Part shown: in pieces, positions 37,090-46,939 of the stretch
Layout of the letters: each line of letters opens with the position of its first letter
Numbering within the stretch: position 1 is the first letter of the stretch
DNA from: Acidobacteria bacterium 13_1_20CM_3_53_8
GTDB taxonomy: Bacteria > Acidobacteriota > Blastocatellia > Pyrinomonadales > Pyrinomonadaceae
Direction of reading: 5' to 3'
DNA: 64,000 nt
NCBI GenBank assembly: GCA_001920415.1
Contig: MNJR01000023.1
Coordinates: forward strand, 43,881-107,880
Position numbers and translations under genes: made by a program
Notes under the pieces: generated by a model
Databases searched by the model: none
What the model was told of the DNA's origin: nothing
The model's input: the letters and a program-made list of their open reading frames with translations, nothing else

Positions 37090-37449
37090 ATGCGCTGGAA
37101 GCTGCTACTTGCTACTTCACTGGTCGCCACTGTGGTCGGGGCTGGCACAACGCTGGCTATCGCCTTCGGTCGGCTAGGCTCGCTCGCACGGCTCAACTCG
37201 CCCGACGCTGTGGTTCTGGCAACGCTGCTCGTCCCCATAGCCGCAACCATCGTCGCCAGCATCTTCGTCTACAGACACACTGCGCGCCGTCGCCGATTGC
37301 AGGCGCTTCTCACTGCGCTCTTCATAGCAGGACTGACTCTGACCATTCTTATCCTGAGCGCGATGATTAGCGCGCGTCGCGGCGGCACGCACATAGACCC
37401 GCCTATGCGTCAACCAAACGTCAGCCAGACCGGAAATCAGAATAAGTGA
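37090..37449 (+). CDS. Small membrane protein of unknown function
   Basis: A 119-aa protein with three predicted TM helices (residues 5-27, 40-60, 72-93) separated by short basic loops (RHTARRRR). The tail is hydrophilic and rich in Q, N and P. No family recognised. It starts at ATG 37090 and ends 26 bases before the convergent HD-domain gene. It may be an accessory membrane protein; nothing more is visible. Confidence 0.6.
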   Translation: MRWKLLLATSLVATVVGAGTTLAIAFGRLGSLARLNSPDAVVLATLLVPIAATIVASIFVYRHTARRRRLQALLTALFIAGLTLTILILSAMISARRGGTHIDPPMRQPNVSQTGNQNK

Positions 37450-37475
37450 ACGGGGCGCGCGTGCGCAAGCGAGTC

Positions 37476-38057
37476 TTATTCTTCCTGTCTTCCCAGACCT
37501 ATTTCGCGCTGCACTGGACGCAGCGCTTCTATAACGAAACGAATGTGCTCGTCCAGGTCAACGCCGAGTTCTTCAACTCCCTGACGTATATCATCGCGGT
37601 TGACAGTGCGTGCGAACGCTTTATCTTTGAGCTTCTTCTTGACCGAAGAGACTTCCAGATCATCAAGGCTCCGGCTTGGACGAACCAAAGCGCACGCCAC
37701 CAGAAAGCCGCAAAGCTCGTCCGTTGCGAACAGAGCTTTCGCCATAATGGTATCTCGCGGCACTCCAGTGTAGGTCGCGTGCCCCATGATCGCGCGAATA
37801 ATACGGTCTGAGTAGCCGCGACCGCAGAGTATGTTCGAGCCTTTCCAAGGATGCCCTGCTTCAGGGTCGGGAAACATCTCGTAGTCGAAATCATGCAACA
37901 TCCCTACGATGCCCCACTCGTCAACGTCCGCGTCCTCGCCGCCATATTTTTTGGCTGCGGCGCGCATGGCGGCCTCAACCGCAAGAGCGTGTTTGCGAAG
38001 ACTATCGCCCTTAGTGTACTCACACACCAATTCCCAGGCTTCTTCTCTAGTGGGCAT
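37476..38057 (-). CDS. HD-domain hydrolase (HDIG family)
   Basis: Putative metal-dependent phosphohydrolase of 193 aa. H23 (RKHALAVEAAM), the HD pair H55-D56 (MLHDFDYE) and H in MGHATYTGV form the HD metal site. Small HDIG proteins of this type are poorly characterised; the substrate might be a nucleotide. Convergent with the preceding membrane gene. Confidence 0.88.
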   Translation of the reverse strand: MPTREEAWELVCEYTKGDSLRKHALAVEAAMRAAAKKYGGEDADVDEWGIVGMLHDFDYEMFPDPEAGHPWKGSNILCGRGYSDRIIRAIMGHATYTGVPRDTIMAKALFATDELCGFLVACALVRPSRSLDDLEVSSVKKKLKDKAFARTVNRDDIRQGVEELGVDLDEHIRFVIEALRPVQREIGLGRQEE

Positions 38058-38203
38058 GGTTCAATCTCAATCAAAAAAGATTTTCGATGCAATTCAATGT
38101 CAGGCGAAGAATGTAGCCGAACAGCAGCGAACACTCAAGCTTGAAAATAAGTTTCATTAATCTGACCAACCCAAGGTCTATCATCTACATGGAAAGACAG
38201 AGC

Positions 38204-38277
38204 AGTCCACGCGCACCACAAGAAACGACACGAATAGAAGATTTCATTTCGTGTTATTTCGTGTGATTTAGTGGACT
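38204..38277. repeat. Hairpin, TTCGTGTG family (copy F1)
   Basis: The left arm AGTCCACGCGCACCACAAGA... and right arm TTCGTGTTATTTCGTGTGAT...GTGGACT flank a short loop. A second copy is at 59497-59568. The remaining bases between the HD gene and the ccsA-like gene (38058-38203 and 38278-38412) show no promoter I can support. Confidence 0.82.
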
Positions 38278-38412
38278 ATCCTTTCGCCGTCGAATAACTC
38301 AACGCTTATTACTTGAAAATGAATAAACCCCTTCTTGAAAATCCCGCTCGCCTTGCCGCGCGTTTCCTCTTTCACTTACAATTGCTCTTCGCCTCTCTTA
38401 CGCTTTTTCTGT

Positions 38413-39234
38413 ATGAAGCTCATCTTACTTACTGCACTGGCCGCCTATGTTATCGCCGCCATTCATTCGCTGCTCGCGTTTGTCAACAAGCGGCGCGCGC
38501 TCGAAAGCATAGCTCTGTGGACTGCTGGCATTGGATTAGCGCTTCATACGGCTTCGCTCGTGCTTGACTGGGTGCAGGATGGGCGCTACCCGCTTTTCGG
38601 ATTGCGCGAGACGCTCTCATTTCTGGCCTGGACGATTGTCGCAACCTACTTCATCGTGATAAGCCGCTATCGCGCGCAGGCGCTCGGAACATTTTCGCTG
38701 CCATTGGTCTCTATCCTAACGTTTGCTGCGATTTTAACCCGCGACCATACGGGCGGCGCAGAAGGCGCTGCTGGCAGCACGACTGCCGCGTGGATGTTCC
38801 CTGTGCATACGACGCTGCTGGTTTTCGCATACGCGGCGTTCTTCGTTGTATTTATGGCGAGCGTCATGTATCTGTTACAGGAGCGCGAACTGAAGTTGAA
38901 GACTTTCAGCGCATTCTTCCACCGCCTGCCTTCGCTCACAACCGTGAACGAGATAGCGACGCTTGCTGCTGGCGTTGGATTGATGCTTTTATCGCTAGGC
39001 ATATTGACGGGCATGCTCTGGTCTTCCGAGCGCGACGGGCGCATATGGCACAACGACCCGAAGGAGATTCTGGCCGGATTGACCTGGCTGCTCTACATGG
39101 TTTTGATTCTTTATAGAGCCAGCGCGCGCTGGCGCGGTCGTCGCGCCGCATGGCTAGGCGTGCTTGGTTTCGCCCTAGTCCTCTGCACCTTCTTTGGCGC
39201 AAGATTGATGGGAAGCTATCACGTTTTCGGATGA
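38413..39234 (+). CDS. CcsA/HemX-like cytochrome c assembly membrane protein
   Basis: A 273-aa polytopic protein of the CcmC/CcsA/HemX superfamily, which handles haem at the membrane. Seven or eight TM helices are visible. A tryptophan-containing loop (SSERDGRIWHNDPKEI) precedes the last helices, and PVHTTLLVFAYAAF holds one conserved His. It lies directly upstream of hemA, as HemX does in Bacillus-type hem clusters, which supports a haem-related role. The ATG at 38413 is preferred over the longer frame at 38335. Confidence 0.88.
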   Translation: MKLILLTALAAYVIAAIHSLLAFVNKRRALESIALWTAGIGLALHTASLVLDWVQDGRYPLFGLRETLSFLAWTIVATYFIVISRYRAQALGTFSLPLVSILTFAAILTRDHTGGAEGAAGSTTAAWMFPVHTTLLVFAYAAFFVVFMASVMYLLQERELKLKTFSAFFHRLPSLTTVNEIATLAAGVGLMLLSLGILTGMLWSSERDGRIWHNDPKEILAGLTWLLYMVLILYRASARWRGRRAAWLGVLGFALVLCTFFGARLMGSYHVFG

Positions 39235-39236
39235 AA

Positions 39237-39358
39237 CGATTTTGGATTTTAGATTTTGGATTTTGGATTAAGCCCTTCTTGCAAGTTGGACTCTCAAAAC
39301 CAAAATTCAATATGACGGACACGCCAATCTAAAATCCAAAATCTAAAATCCAAAATCG
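39237..39358. repeat. Hairpin, ATTTTGGATTTTAGA family (copy D2)
   Basis: The left arm GATTTTGGATTTTAGATTTTGG runs from 39238 (broken as GATTTTGGATTTT / AGATTTTGG). Its complement CCAAAATCTAAAATCCAAAATC ends at 39358. It begins 2 bases after the ccsA-like stop and ends 2 bases before hemA. Confidence 0.88.
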
Positions 39359-39360
39359 CT

Positions 39361-40629
39361 ATGACGATTGTTCTTGTAGGACTGAATCATAAGACCGCGC
39401 CGGTTGAGGTGCGCGAGCGACTCGCGTTCACGGACGAAGACTGCGCAACGGGCTTGCATGCGCTCGTTGATGGCGAATCGGTGCGCGAGGGGTTGATTAT
39501 GTCCACATGCAATCGAGTCGAAGTTTTGACGGCCACCAGCGTAGAATCGGTTTCAGATGTTTTTGGGCGCATCACAACTTTTTTGAGCGAAGCCAGAAAT
39601 ATTCCGGCAGACCTTTTCAATAGCCATCTTTACAAGCACGAAGATGACGGAGCCGTGCGCCACATCTTTCGCGTGGCATCGTCGCTTGACTCTATGGTTG
39701 TGGGCGAGCCACAGGTGCTGGGACAGGTGCGACGAGCTTACGCGCTTGCGGTCGAAGCCGGGACAACGGGTCGCGTGCTCAATCGCCTTGTTCACCACGC
39801 CCTGCGTGTGGCAAAGCGCGTGCGAAGTGAAACGGGCATAGCCGCTTCAGCAGTCTCCATAAGCTACATGGCCGTAGAGCTTGGCCGAAAAATTTTCGGC
39901 GCGCTTGACGGGCGCACAGTCCTGCTTGTAGGCGCTGGCGAGATGGCAGAGCTTTCCGCACGCCACCTGATTAATGCGGGCGCGACGCGTATTCTCATCG
40001 CAAACAGAACAAAAGAGACAGCAGAGCGTCTTGCGAATGAATTTCAAGGGAAGGCAGTTGATCTGTCAGACTTGCCGAAATACCTGCCTGAAGCTGACAT
40101 AGTAATCTGCTCTACAGGCGCGCCCGATTATCTGATTACTTATCAGATAGCGAAGAAGGCTCTGGAGAAGCGACGCAATCGCCCCTCGTTCTACATAGAC
40201 ATCTCTGTGCCGCGTAATATTGATCCACGCGTGGGAGAGATCAACAACCTCTTCGTCTTCGATATAGACGATCTGGAAGCCGTCATAGCTTCAAACATAC
40301 GAGAGCGAGAGCGAGAAGCAGAGCGCGCCGAGTTGATAGTCGAATCCGAAGTGATGCAGTTCCAGCAATCGCTTCGCACGCTGGACATTGGCCCAACGCT
40401 AGGCGCACTGAGACAGAAGATGCAGCAGATAGCGCGCAGCGAGCTTGAAAGACAGCGCAGCCGACTTGGCGAGTTAACGCCTGAACAGCAAGAGGCCATA
40501 GAAGCTCTTCTCATTGCCACCGTGAACAAAATATCTCATCCCGTCATTCATCGTCTTCGCAACTCATACAGCATAGGCGAGGATGATGAAGTGCAAGCTG
40601 TCCGAGATATGTTCGGATTGGAAGATTGA
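39361..40629 (+). CDS. hemA: Glutamyl-tRNA reductase
   Basis: First enzyme of the C5 pathway to 5-aminolevulinate: reduces glutamyl-tRNA(Glu) to glutamate-1-semialdehyde with NADPH. At 422 aa the length is typical. GLNHKTAPVEVRERLAF opens the protein. The catalytic Cys is C50 in STCNRVE. The region around VGEPQVLGQVRRAY and VLLVGAGEMAEL gives the NADPH-binding site, and a C-terminal dimerisation helix follows. First of hemA-hemC-hemD, with repeats between each pair. Confidence 0.97.
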   Translation: MTIVLVGLNHKTAPVEVRERLAFTDEDCATGLHALVDGESVREGLIMSTCNRVEVLTATSVESVSDVFGRITTFLSEARNIPADLFNSHLYKHEDDGAVRHIFRVASSLDSMVVGEPQVLGQVRRAYALAVEAGTTGRVLNRLVHHALRVAKRVRSETGIAASAVSISYMAVELGRKIFGALDGRTVLLVGAGEMAELSARHLINAGATRILIANRTKETAERLANEFQGKAVDLSDLPKYLPEADIVICSTGAPDYLITYQIAKKALEKRRNRPSFYIDISVPRNIDPRVGEINNLFVFDIDDLEAVIASNIREREREAERAELIVESEVMQFQQSLRTLDIGPTLGALRQKMQQIARSELERQRSRLGELTPEQQEAIEALLIATVNKISHPVIHRLRNSYSIGEDDEVQAVRDMFGLED

Positions 40630-40641
40630 ATTTATAGCTTA

Positions 40642-40815
40642 GAGAGCATTTCAAGCCCTCTTAGCGAGCTTATCTCTTATCTTTGCGCCTTTGCGTGAAC
40701 CTGCAACTCTCATCAATCTTAAGTAATAAGAGAATTGATGGTTCTCGCAAAGGCGCAAAGTGAAATGCTTAAGCTCGCTAAGAGTTTGACTCCTAGCAGG
40801 GTTTGAAATGAGTTC
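40642..40815. repeat. Hairpin, TTAGCGAGC family (copy G3)
   Basis: Shares outer arms with G2. Its inner arm is CTTTGCGCCTTTGCGTGAAC (40681-40700), matched by GTTCTCGCAAAGGCGCAAAG (40741-40760). Between hemA and hemC. Confidence 0.85.
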
Positions 40816-40842
40816 TTAGCGTCGCACTCAAAATTTATCTTA

Positions 40843-41781
40843 ATGAAATCTCATCTGATTATAGGCTCGCGCGGATCGAAGCTTGCACTGTGGCAGTCCG
40901 AATGGGTGAAAGCACAACTGGAAGAGTTGCATGATGGACTTGAGGTCTTCATCGAGATAATCAAGACTTCGGGCGATGCTAACTTAAGAGCGCCGCTTGC
41001 AGTCATTGGCGGCAAAGGCGTCTTCACGAAAGAACTGGAAGAAGCGCTGCTTGACGAAAGGATTGATCTGGCGGTTCATTCGCTGAAGGATTTGCCGACC
41101 GTTCTACCTGATAGACTCAGCATCTCGGCTATCACCGAGCGCGAAGACGCGCGCGACGCGCTCATACTCAACCCGAATCTCTTCATTGAGAAGCCGTCCA
41201 TTAAGAACCTGCCGCAAAGCGCTGTCGTTGGAACTTCAAGCATGCGGCGCATGGCTCAACTCAAACACCTACGGCGCGATCTTGAGATTAAAGATATTAG
41301 GGGAAACGTTGACACACGGCTGCGCAAGCTGGACGAGGGCGAGTATCAGGCAATCGTGCTGGCGTCAGCAGGCTTGCGTCGGCTTGGCTTGAGCAATCGC
41401 ATCAGCGCCGCGATTGGAACTGACGAGATGATTCCTGCTGTAGGCCAGGGCGCGCTCGGCATTGAGACGCGCGAGGGAGACGTGGAAACGAATGCTCTGC
41501 TCTCATCGCTGAATCACGCTGAGACGCGCGCCGCGTGCACTGCTGAGCGGGCACTCCTGCGCGCTCTCGGCGGCGGCTGCCAGCTTCCCATCGCTGCGCA
41601 CGCAATGGTCAACGATGGACGCTTAAAAATCGAAGGACTCGTCGCTGCTGTTTCCGGCGAAGCAGTAGTACGCGCTTCCACTGAAGGCGCGGCATCGGAA
41701 GCCGAAGCAGTCGGAAACGAACTCGCTTCAATCTTGCGAAGACAGGGAGCGGATTCTATCTTGAAAGATTTGCCTGCTTGA
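40843..41781 (+). CDS. hemC: Hydroxymethylbilane synthase (porphobilinogen deaminase)
   Basis: Polymerises four porphobilinogen units to hydroxymethylbilane. [16 protein letters not shown] opens the protein; [23 protein letters not shown] and [10 protein letters not shown] form the active site. C246 in LGGGCQLPI carries the dipyrromethane cofactor. 312 aa. Second gene of the haem group. Confidence 0.97.
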   Translation: MKSHLIIGSRGSKLALWQSEWVKAQLEELHDGLEVFIEIIKTSGDANLRAPLAVIGGKGVFTKELEEALLDERIDLAVHSLKDLPTVLPDRLSISAITEREDARDALILNPNLFIEKPSIKNLPQSAVVGTSSMRRMAQLKHLRRDLEIKDIRGNVDTRLRKLDEGEYQAIVLASAGLRRLGLSNRISAAIGTDEMIPAVGQGALGIETREGDVETNALLSSLNHAETRAACTAERALLRALGGGCQLPIAAHAMVNDGRLKIEGLVAAVSGEAVVRASTEGAASEAEAVGNELASILRRQGADSILKDLPA

Positions 41782-41797
41782 TGCGTGCAGTTAACGA

Positions 41798-41982
41798 GTC
41801 AGTACCGCCTGCGGTAGCGGGCGGGTAGCTTCGCAAAGGCAAAAGGTAAAAGTCAAAAGTAAAAAGGGATAAGGCGAAAAGCATTTCAATTAAAAATTAA
41901 AAGCGGTTTGCGGCCTTACTTTTGATTTTTACCTTTTGCCTTTTGCCTTCTTCACTTGCCCGCTACCGCAGGCGGTACTGAC
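41798..41982. repeat. Nested hairpin: GC-rich I arms around GGTAAAAG-word element (I2/A6)
   Basis: The outer arm GTCAGTACCGCCTGCGGTAG (41798-41817 and onward) pairs with GCCCGC...GGCGGTACTGAC (41958-41982). Between them sits a complete A-type hairpin (41835-41950) whose arms list the same words in the same order. A hairpin inside a hairpin, between hemC and hemD. Confidence 0.9.
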
Positions 41983-41991
41983 AATTAATTC

Positions 41992-42828
41992 GTGCAATCC
42001 CATGAAGAGCTAATCCGCGCCCAACCGCTCGACGGGCGCACTATTGTAATTACGCGCGCGCGTGCGCAGGCCGCTGAATTCGCGTCGGAGCTTGAGCGAT
42101 ACGGGGCGCGCGTTTTTGAATGCCCCACGATTGAGATTACAGAGCCGGAGAGTTACGCGCTTCTTGATGAAGCTCTTGATAATCTGTTCGGCTACGACTG
42201 GCTTCTATTTAGCAGCATTAACAGCGTCAACTATTTTCTTCGCAGACTAGAATCCACTGGACACGACACGAGCGAGCTTGACGACCTGCGCGTTTGCGCC
42301 ATAGGCGATACTACGGCAGAACGTCTGGCGGAGTCGCACGTTCACGTTGACGTTGTTCCCCAAAAATTCAAGGCGGAAGGCGTGTTCGATGCGCTTGAAA
42401 GTTTCGTGGGCGGCAGAGAGAAGTTGAGCAGGTTGAATTTCCTTATACCACGCGCAGCCGTAGCGCGCGATTATCTTCCGCAGGCGCTTAAACAGGCAGG
42501 AGCGCGAGCAGATGTTGTGCCCGTCTACCGCACAGTCGCTCCGCAAGACACAGACAGGCGCAAACTGGATGCGCTGCTCGCAGGTGGCGGCGTTGATTGC
42601 ATCACCTTCACAAGTTCTTCCACAGTGAAAAACTTCGCACAGCTTTTCGACACGATGGATTTGGGCCAATTGCTCGCGGGCGTCACGGTCGCATGCATAG
42701 GCGATGTGACGGCTTCGACCGCCGCCGAGCACGGCCTGAGAACAGACATATTGCCAGCCGACTCAACCGTCCCGGCGCTTGCCAGCGCAATCGCTTCCTA
42801 CTATTTTATCGAAAACTCCCAGCGATAA
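41992..42828 (+). CDS. hemD: Uroporphyrinogen-III synthase
   Basis: Cyclises hydroxymethylbilane to uroporphyrinogen III. The family is poorly conserved, but [21 protein letters not shown], the mid-domain [13 protein letters not shown] and the repeated C-terminal [17 protein letters not shown] support it, as does its place after hemC. The GTG start at 41992 lies 9 bases after the repeat. 278 aa. Confidence 0.92.
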   Translation: MQSHEELIRAQPLDGRTIVITRARAQAAEFASELERYGARVFECPTIEITEPESYALLDEALDNLFGYDWLLFSSINSVNYFLRRLESTGHDTSELDDLRVCAIGDTTAERLAESHVHVDVVPQKFKAEGVFDALESFVGGREKLSRLNFLIPRAAVARDYLPQALKQAGARADVVPVYRTVAPQDTDRRKLDALLAGGGVDCITFTSSSTVKNFAQLFDTMDLGQLLAGVTVACIGDVTASTAAEHGLRTDILPADSTVPALASAIASYYFIENSQR

Positions 42829-42877
42829 ACTTCCTCTCCAAGTTCTATGCGCTGACGCTGTGATAAACTTAAAGGCG

Positions 42878-44272
42878 ATGACGAAGGGTCGCGTTCTGAT
42901 TGTTGACGACGAAGTGGCCGCAGCCGAAAGCTTCAGCGAGCTTTTGAGCGACTGGGGATACGAGACTGCTTCTGAAGCGGATGGCATTGCGGGTTTGCAG
43001 CGCGCAGAGGAGTTTCGCCCTGCGGTCGTTGTAACGGATGTGCGCATGCCGAATCTGGACGGCTTCGGACTGCTGCGCGAGTTGCGCTCTCGCTTCCCAG
43101 AGATGGCCGTGATACTGCTCACGGGCGACGGCTCCGTAGAGATGGCGCTGCGCGCAGTACAGGAAGAGGGCGCGTTCTACTATTTCGAGAAGCCTATTGA
43201 CTTGCAGCGATTCCGTCTTGTGGTCGAGCGCGCAGTTGAATACAGCGAGGCGCGACGCGAGAATGAAGTTCTGCGCCGTCAACTCAGAGATCGAGGCGCG
43301 TTCGGCGAGCTTGTGGGACAATCGGAACCCATGCGCCAGATTTACGTGCTCATAGAACAGGTCGCGCCCTCTACAGCCTCAATTCTTATCACTGGCGAAT
43401 CGGGCACTGGCAAAGAACTGGTCGCGCGCACCATTCATAATCTGAGTCCGCGAAAGAACGCGCCGTTCGCGGCAATCAACTGCTCCGCGATTCCAGAGAC
43501 GTTGATGGAATCAGAACTGTTTGGACATGAAAAGGGCGCGTTCACAGGCGCTTCATCGCGCAGACAGGGCTGCTTCGAACTTGCCACCGGCGGCACTCTT
43601 CTCCTAGACGAAATAGCAGAGATGCCCACGCTGCTTCAGGCAAAGCTTCTTCGCGTGATTGAGGAGCGTAGCGTGCGACGATTGGGGAGCACGCAGGAAA
43701 TTCCTGTTGACGTGCGTCTGCTTGCCGCCACGAATAAAGACCCGCACGAAGCTGTTATGAACGGCGAACTGCGCGAAGACCTGCTCTATCGTCTGAACGT
43801 CATTGGAGTTGAAATGCCTCCCTTGCGCGAGCACCTTGAAGACCTGCCGCTTCTGGTTCGCCATCTTATCAATCAACTTGCAGAGCGCCACAACCGGCCT
43901 GCGCGACTCATCAGCCCTGAAGCCCTGGATGTCCTGCACTCGCACTCTTGGCCCGGCAACGTGCGCGAGCTTCGTAACACAATCGAGCGCGCCGTCATCA
44001 TCTGCTCCGGCGAACAGATAGAGCGTCATCACCTTGCGCCATATCCCGTAGAACAACGCCGCCGCGTGCGCAACGAAGATACGGTCACATTGCCAGTCGG
44101 AACTCCGATTGAAGAGGTTGAGCGTCAGATGATCTTGCGCACACTTCAGAAGACCGGTAACAACAAGACCCGCGCAGCAAGCCTTCTGGGAATCAGCCTG
44201 AAGACGCTTCACAACAAGCTACGCCAATACAGAGAGCAAGGGCTGCTACCGGATTTTGAGAAGCAAGGCTAA
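42878..44272 (+). CDS. NtrC-family sigma-54-dependent response regulator
   Basis: Enhancer-binding activator for sigma-54 promoters, 464 aa. The receiver domain has D54 in [12 protein letters not shown]. The AAA+ domain has Walker A GESGTGKE, the sigma-54 contact loop GAFTGAS, Walker [11 protein letters not shown] and an R-finger region. The Fis-type HTH is [20 protein letters not shown]. The start at 42878 has AAAGG just upstream. rpoN is in the window. A cognate kinase is not adjacent; the NtrB-like kinase at 16226 is a candidate. Confidence 0.96.
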   Translation: MTKGRVLIVDDEVAAAESFSELLSDWGYETASEADGIAGLQRAEEFRPAVVVTDVRMPNLDGFGLLRELRSRFPEMAVILLTGDGSVEMALRAVQEEGAFYYFEKPIDLQRFRLVVERAVEYSEARRENEVLRRQLRDRGAFGELVGQSEPMRQIYVLIEQVAPSTASILITGESGTGKELVARTIHNLSPRKNAPFAAINCSAIPETLMESELFGHEKGAFTGASSRRQGCFELATGGTLLLDEIAEMPTLLQAKLLRVIEERSVRRLGSTQEIPVDVRLLAATNKDPHEAVMNGELREDLLYRLNVIGVEMPPLREHLEDLPLLVRHLINQLAERHNRPARLISPEALDVLHSHSWPGNVRELRNTIERAVIICSGEQIERHHLAPYPVEQRRRVRNEDTVTLPVGTPIEEVERQMILRTLQKTGNNKTRAASLLGISLKTLHNKLRQYREQGLLPDFEKQG

Positions 44273-44381
44273 AAAAGGTAAAAGGTAAAAGTAAAAAGGC
44301 AAAAGTAAGGCGGAAGCCAGATTTAATTAAAATGCCTTTGTCCTCACTTTTGCCTTTTTACTTTTACCTTTTACCTTTCTT
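44271..44381. repeat. Hairpin, GGTAAAAG-word family (copy A7)
   Basis: Left arm words AAGGT-AAAAGGT-AAAAGT-AAAAAGGC-AAAAGT (from 44275) are matched in exact order by the right arm (to 44379). The most regular copy. It begins at the stop codon of the activator gene and ends just before the next start. Confidence 0.9.
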
Positions 44382-44400
44382 TATGTTATTCCTCCCGAAG

Positions 44401-45294
44401 ATGCCCGTTATTCTCTTCTTCGTTGACGGTTTAGGTATAGGCAGACGCGACGAGTTCAACCCGCTCAACGGGCTTGATGACGCCGAGCCTTTGGCTGTCT
44501 TCGAGGACGAAGAACCCGAACTACTTTACGACGGAATTCTTGTTCGCACGGACGCGCGGCTGGGAGTTGAAGGAAGACCGCAGAGCGCGTCAGGGCAGAC
44601 GACAATTTTGACGGGAATCAACGCGCCGCGCCTTCTGGGTTATCACAAACAGGGCTTTCCCAATCGCGCGCTTCTGGAGATCATCAAGGAGCATTCGATT
44701 TTTCTACAATTGAAGCGCGCAGGAGTTTCGCCGAACGTTTTCGCCAACGCCTACACACAAAAATTTTTCGAGCAGCGACCGCGATGGGTATCGGCCACGA
44801 CAGCCGCAATTGAAGCGGCAGGAATGCAATTCAACGATCTTGAAGACATGCGCGCCGGGCGTGCCATTTTCATGGACTACACCAATCGTTTCTTGATTGA
44901 GCGAGGCGAAGATGCTGAAGCGCGAACGCCTGAAGAGGCTGGAGAGATTCTGGCTCGAATTTCCCGAAAACATCGCTTCACGCTTTACGAATATTTCATC
45001 ACGGATAAGGTCGGACACGCTCAGGACATGAAAGCCGCGCGCATAATTCTTTCTAATCTTGCGCGCTTCGTTCGTTCTATGCTCTCGCATCTTGACCTTC
45101 AACAAACTACTGTCATGCTCACTAGCGATCACGGCAATATTGAAGACTTGAGCAAGCGCAATCACACGCTCAACTTTGTTCCGACTCTCATCTGGGGCGC
45201 GCACGCGCGCATGATTGCCGCGCGCGTTCATTCCCTGGCAGACATCACACCTGCCATCATTGAAGTGCTCACAAAGGGAGAAACCCGAAGCTGA
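44401..45294 (+). CDS. Alkaline-phosphatase-superfamily / iPGM-like metalloenzyme
   Basis: A 297-aa protein of the phosphoglycerate mutase fold. Metal ligands expected for the superfamily are present: D in FFVDGLGIG, the Ser/Thr nucleophile region SASGQTTILTG, D and H in ITDKVGHAQD, and DHG in TSDHGNIEDLS. It is much shorter than genuine iPGM (about 510 aa), so the reaction is uncertain (phosphatase or phosphomutase). I start at the ATG at 44401; earlier in-frame starts run into repeat A7. One-base overlap (TGATG) with the next gene. Confidence 0.85.
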   Translation: MPVILFFVDGLGIGRRDEFNPLNGLDDAEPLAVFEDEEPELLYDGILVRTDARLGVEGRPQSASGQTTILTGINAPRLLGYHKQGFPNRALLEIIKEHSIFLQLKRAGVSPNVFANAYTQKFFEQRPRWVSATTAAIEAAGMQFNDLEDMRAGRAIFMDYTNRFLIERGEDAEARTPEEAGEILARISRKHRFTLYEYFITDKVGHAQDMKAARIILSNLARFVRSMLSHLDLQQTTVMLTSDHGNIEDLSKRNHTLNFVPTLIWGAHARMIAARVHSLADITPAIIEVLTKGETRS

Positions 45295-46670
45295 TGGATT
45301 GCAATCAACAGATTGTTTCTGACAAGGGCGTGAGCGGCGCACAGCATCGCCGTCGCCTTTCCGGCGCGAATAACCCGCGCGAGATTTTCGGCTGGATGAT
45401 GTACGACTGGGCCAACTCCGCTTTTTACACTACGGTCGTCGGCGCACTATTCGGCGACTACCTCACTTACATCACGCAGAAAGCGGTTGGCGAAAACGGA
45501 GTTGTTTTGAGCTTTGGCCCATTGGGCGCGGTCACGGCCAAGTCGCTTTCGACCTTTACGGTTTCCATGTCGGTATTCCTACAGGTTTTCATTCTCCCAA
45601 TCCTGGGTGCGCTAGGCGACTATTCAACATTGAAGAAACGCTTGATGGCTCTCTTCTGCTATCTGGGAGTGGCAGCGACATGCGCGCTCTTCTTCCTGAA
45701 GGAAGGCATGCATCTGTTTGGCGCTCTGGTGTTCATACTAGCCAATCTCTCTTTCGGCGCAAGCGTGGTTTTCTACAATGCATTTCTGCCCGAAATCACT
45801 ACCGAAAATCAGCGCGATAAAGTTTCTAGCCGTGGATTTGCTTACGGCTATCTAGGCGGAGGGTTGTTACTTGCCGTTAATCTTGTGATGGTTCAGGGCG
45901 CGGAAAAATTCGGTATGACGAAGCTGATGGCCGTGCGTTTGTCTATGCTCTCGGCGGGACTCTGGTGGGGAGGCTTCGCGCTCATAACATTTGCGCTTTT
46001 GAAAACGCGCCCAAGCATAAGAGCATTGCCCGCAAACTCAAGTTACCTGACCATTGGATTCACAGAGCTTGCGTCAACTTTCCGTGAACTGCGCCGTCTT
46101 CGTCACACGCTTCAATATCTTATAGGCTATCTCTTCTACAACGACGGCATTCAGACCGTAATTGGCGCTGCGGGCGTTTTTCTAGGTCAAGAGCTTTTCC
46201 GCTCGCGTGGTCTTGAAACGCCGCCTTCGTTTCTGCTTGGGATTTTCCTTATGGTTCAGTTCGTGGCCTTCTTCGGCTCGCTGCTCTTTGAGCGCATAGC
46301 TTACGCCATTGGAACTAAACGAGCGATTCTTACGTCGTTAGTAATCTGGTCTGGGATAGTAATCTACGCTTACGCTCTACTCTGCGGTTCACAGGCGCTT
46401 TCACGCTCGCTCTTCTCCAGAATGATACCGCAAGGTCGTGAAGCTTCCTTCTTCGGAATTTATGAAATCTCAGAGCGCGGAACATCCTGGATTGGCCCGC
46501 TAGTCTTCAGCATCGTAGTAGCCCACACAGGCTCGTACCGTCAGGCCATTCTCTCCCTGATCTTCTTTTTCATCGCCGGACTTCTGATTCTATTCTTCAC
46601 AGACACAGACAAAGCCATACACGAAGCCGGAAATTATTTGCCTGAAGAGGTTGAAGCGGAAACTTCTTGA
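45294..46670 (+). CDS. UMF1/Atg22-type MFS transporter
   Basis: A 458-aa polytopic protein, about twelve TM segments. The signature WMMYDWANSAFYTTVVGA near the N-terminus identifies the Atg22/UMF1 branch of the MFS, whose substrates in bacteria are largely unknown. It is coupled to the preceding metalloenzyme, suggesting that the enzyme and the transporter act on one compound. Start ATG at 45294 within the TGATG overlap. Confidence 0.9.
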   Translation: MDCNQQIVSDKGVSGAQHRRRLSGANNPREIFGWMMYDWANSAFYTTVVGALFGDYLTYITQKAVGENGVVLSFGPLGAVTAKSLSTFTVSMSVFLQVFILPILGALGDYSTLKKRLMALFCYLGVAATCALFFLKEGMHLFGALVFILANLSFGASVVFYNAFLPEITTENQRDKVSSRGFAYGYLGGGLLLAVNLVMVQGAEKFGMTKLMAVRLSMLSAGLWWGGFALITFALLKTRPSIRALPANSSYLTIGFTELASTFRELRRLRHTLQYLIGYLFYNDGIQTVIGAAGVFLGQELFRSRGLETPPSFLLGIFLMVQFVAFFGSLLFERIAYAIGTKRAILTSLVIWSGIVIYAYALLCGSQALSRSLFSRMIPQGREASFFGIYEISERGTSWIGPLVFSIVVAHTGSYRQAILSLIFFFIAGLLILFFTDTDKAIHEAGNYLPEEVEAETS

Positions 46671-46702
46671 AGGTTATTAACCTACGCGGCCAACAGTTTT
46701 AA

Positions 46703-46903
46703 GCCGTCTTTAGACGGCGACCGTCTAAAGCCCAGCCCGTAAGGGCTGGGGTAGAGTGAGAAATGAAGAGAGAGCTATCGAAGATAGCGACAGCCCTTTG
46801 ATTACAACGCGCTGTCGCCCATTTCATGGGCTTGATATTCTTTATTGCTATCTAACCCAGCGCTAACGCACCGGGCTTTATGCTGTCGCCCACTTGCGTG
46901 GGC
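46703..46903. repeat. GC-rich modular palindrome (copy H2)
   Basis: Second copy of H1. The core GAGCTATCGAAGATAGCGAC (46772-46791) is in the same orientation as in H1. The outer words have swapped sides: GCCGTCTTTAGACGGC is now on the left (46703-46718) and GCCCACTTGCGTGGGC on the right (46888-46903). Confidence 0.85.
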
Positions 46904-46939
46904 TAAAATTCAACTTTCGCGTGAGTTATAAATTTTGTT

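Noticed and set aside
37476..38057. (p)ppGpp or dGTPase function for the HD protein
   Set aside because: Only the general HD motif is visible; no residues specific to RelA/SpoT or dGTPases are seen.
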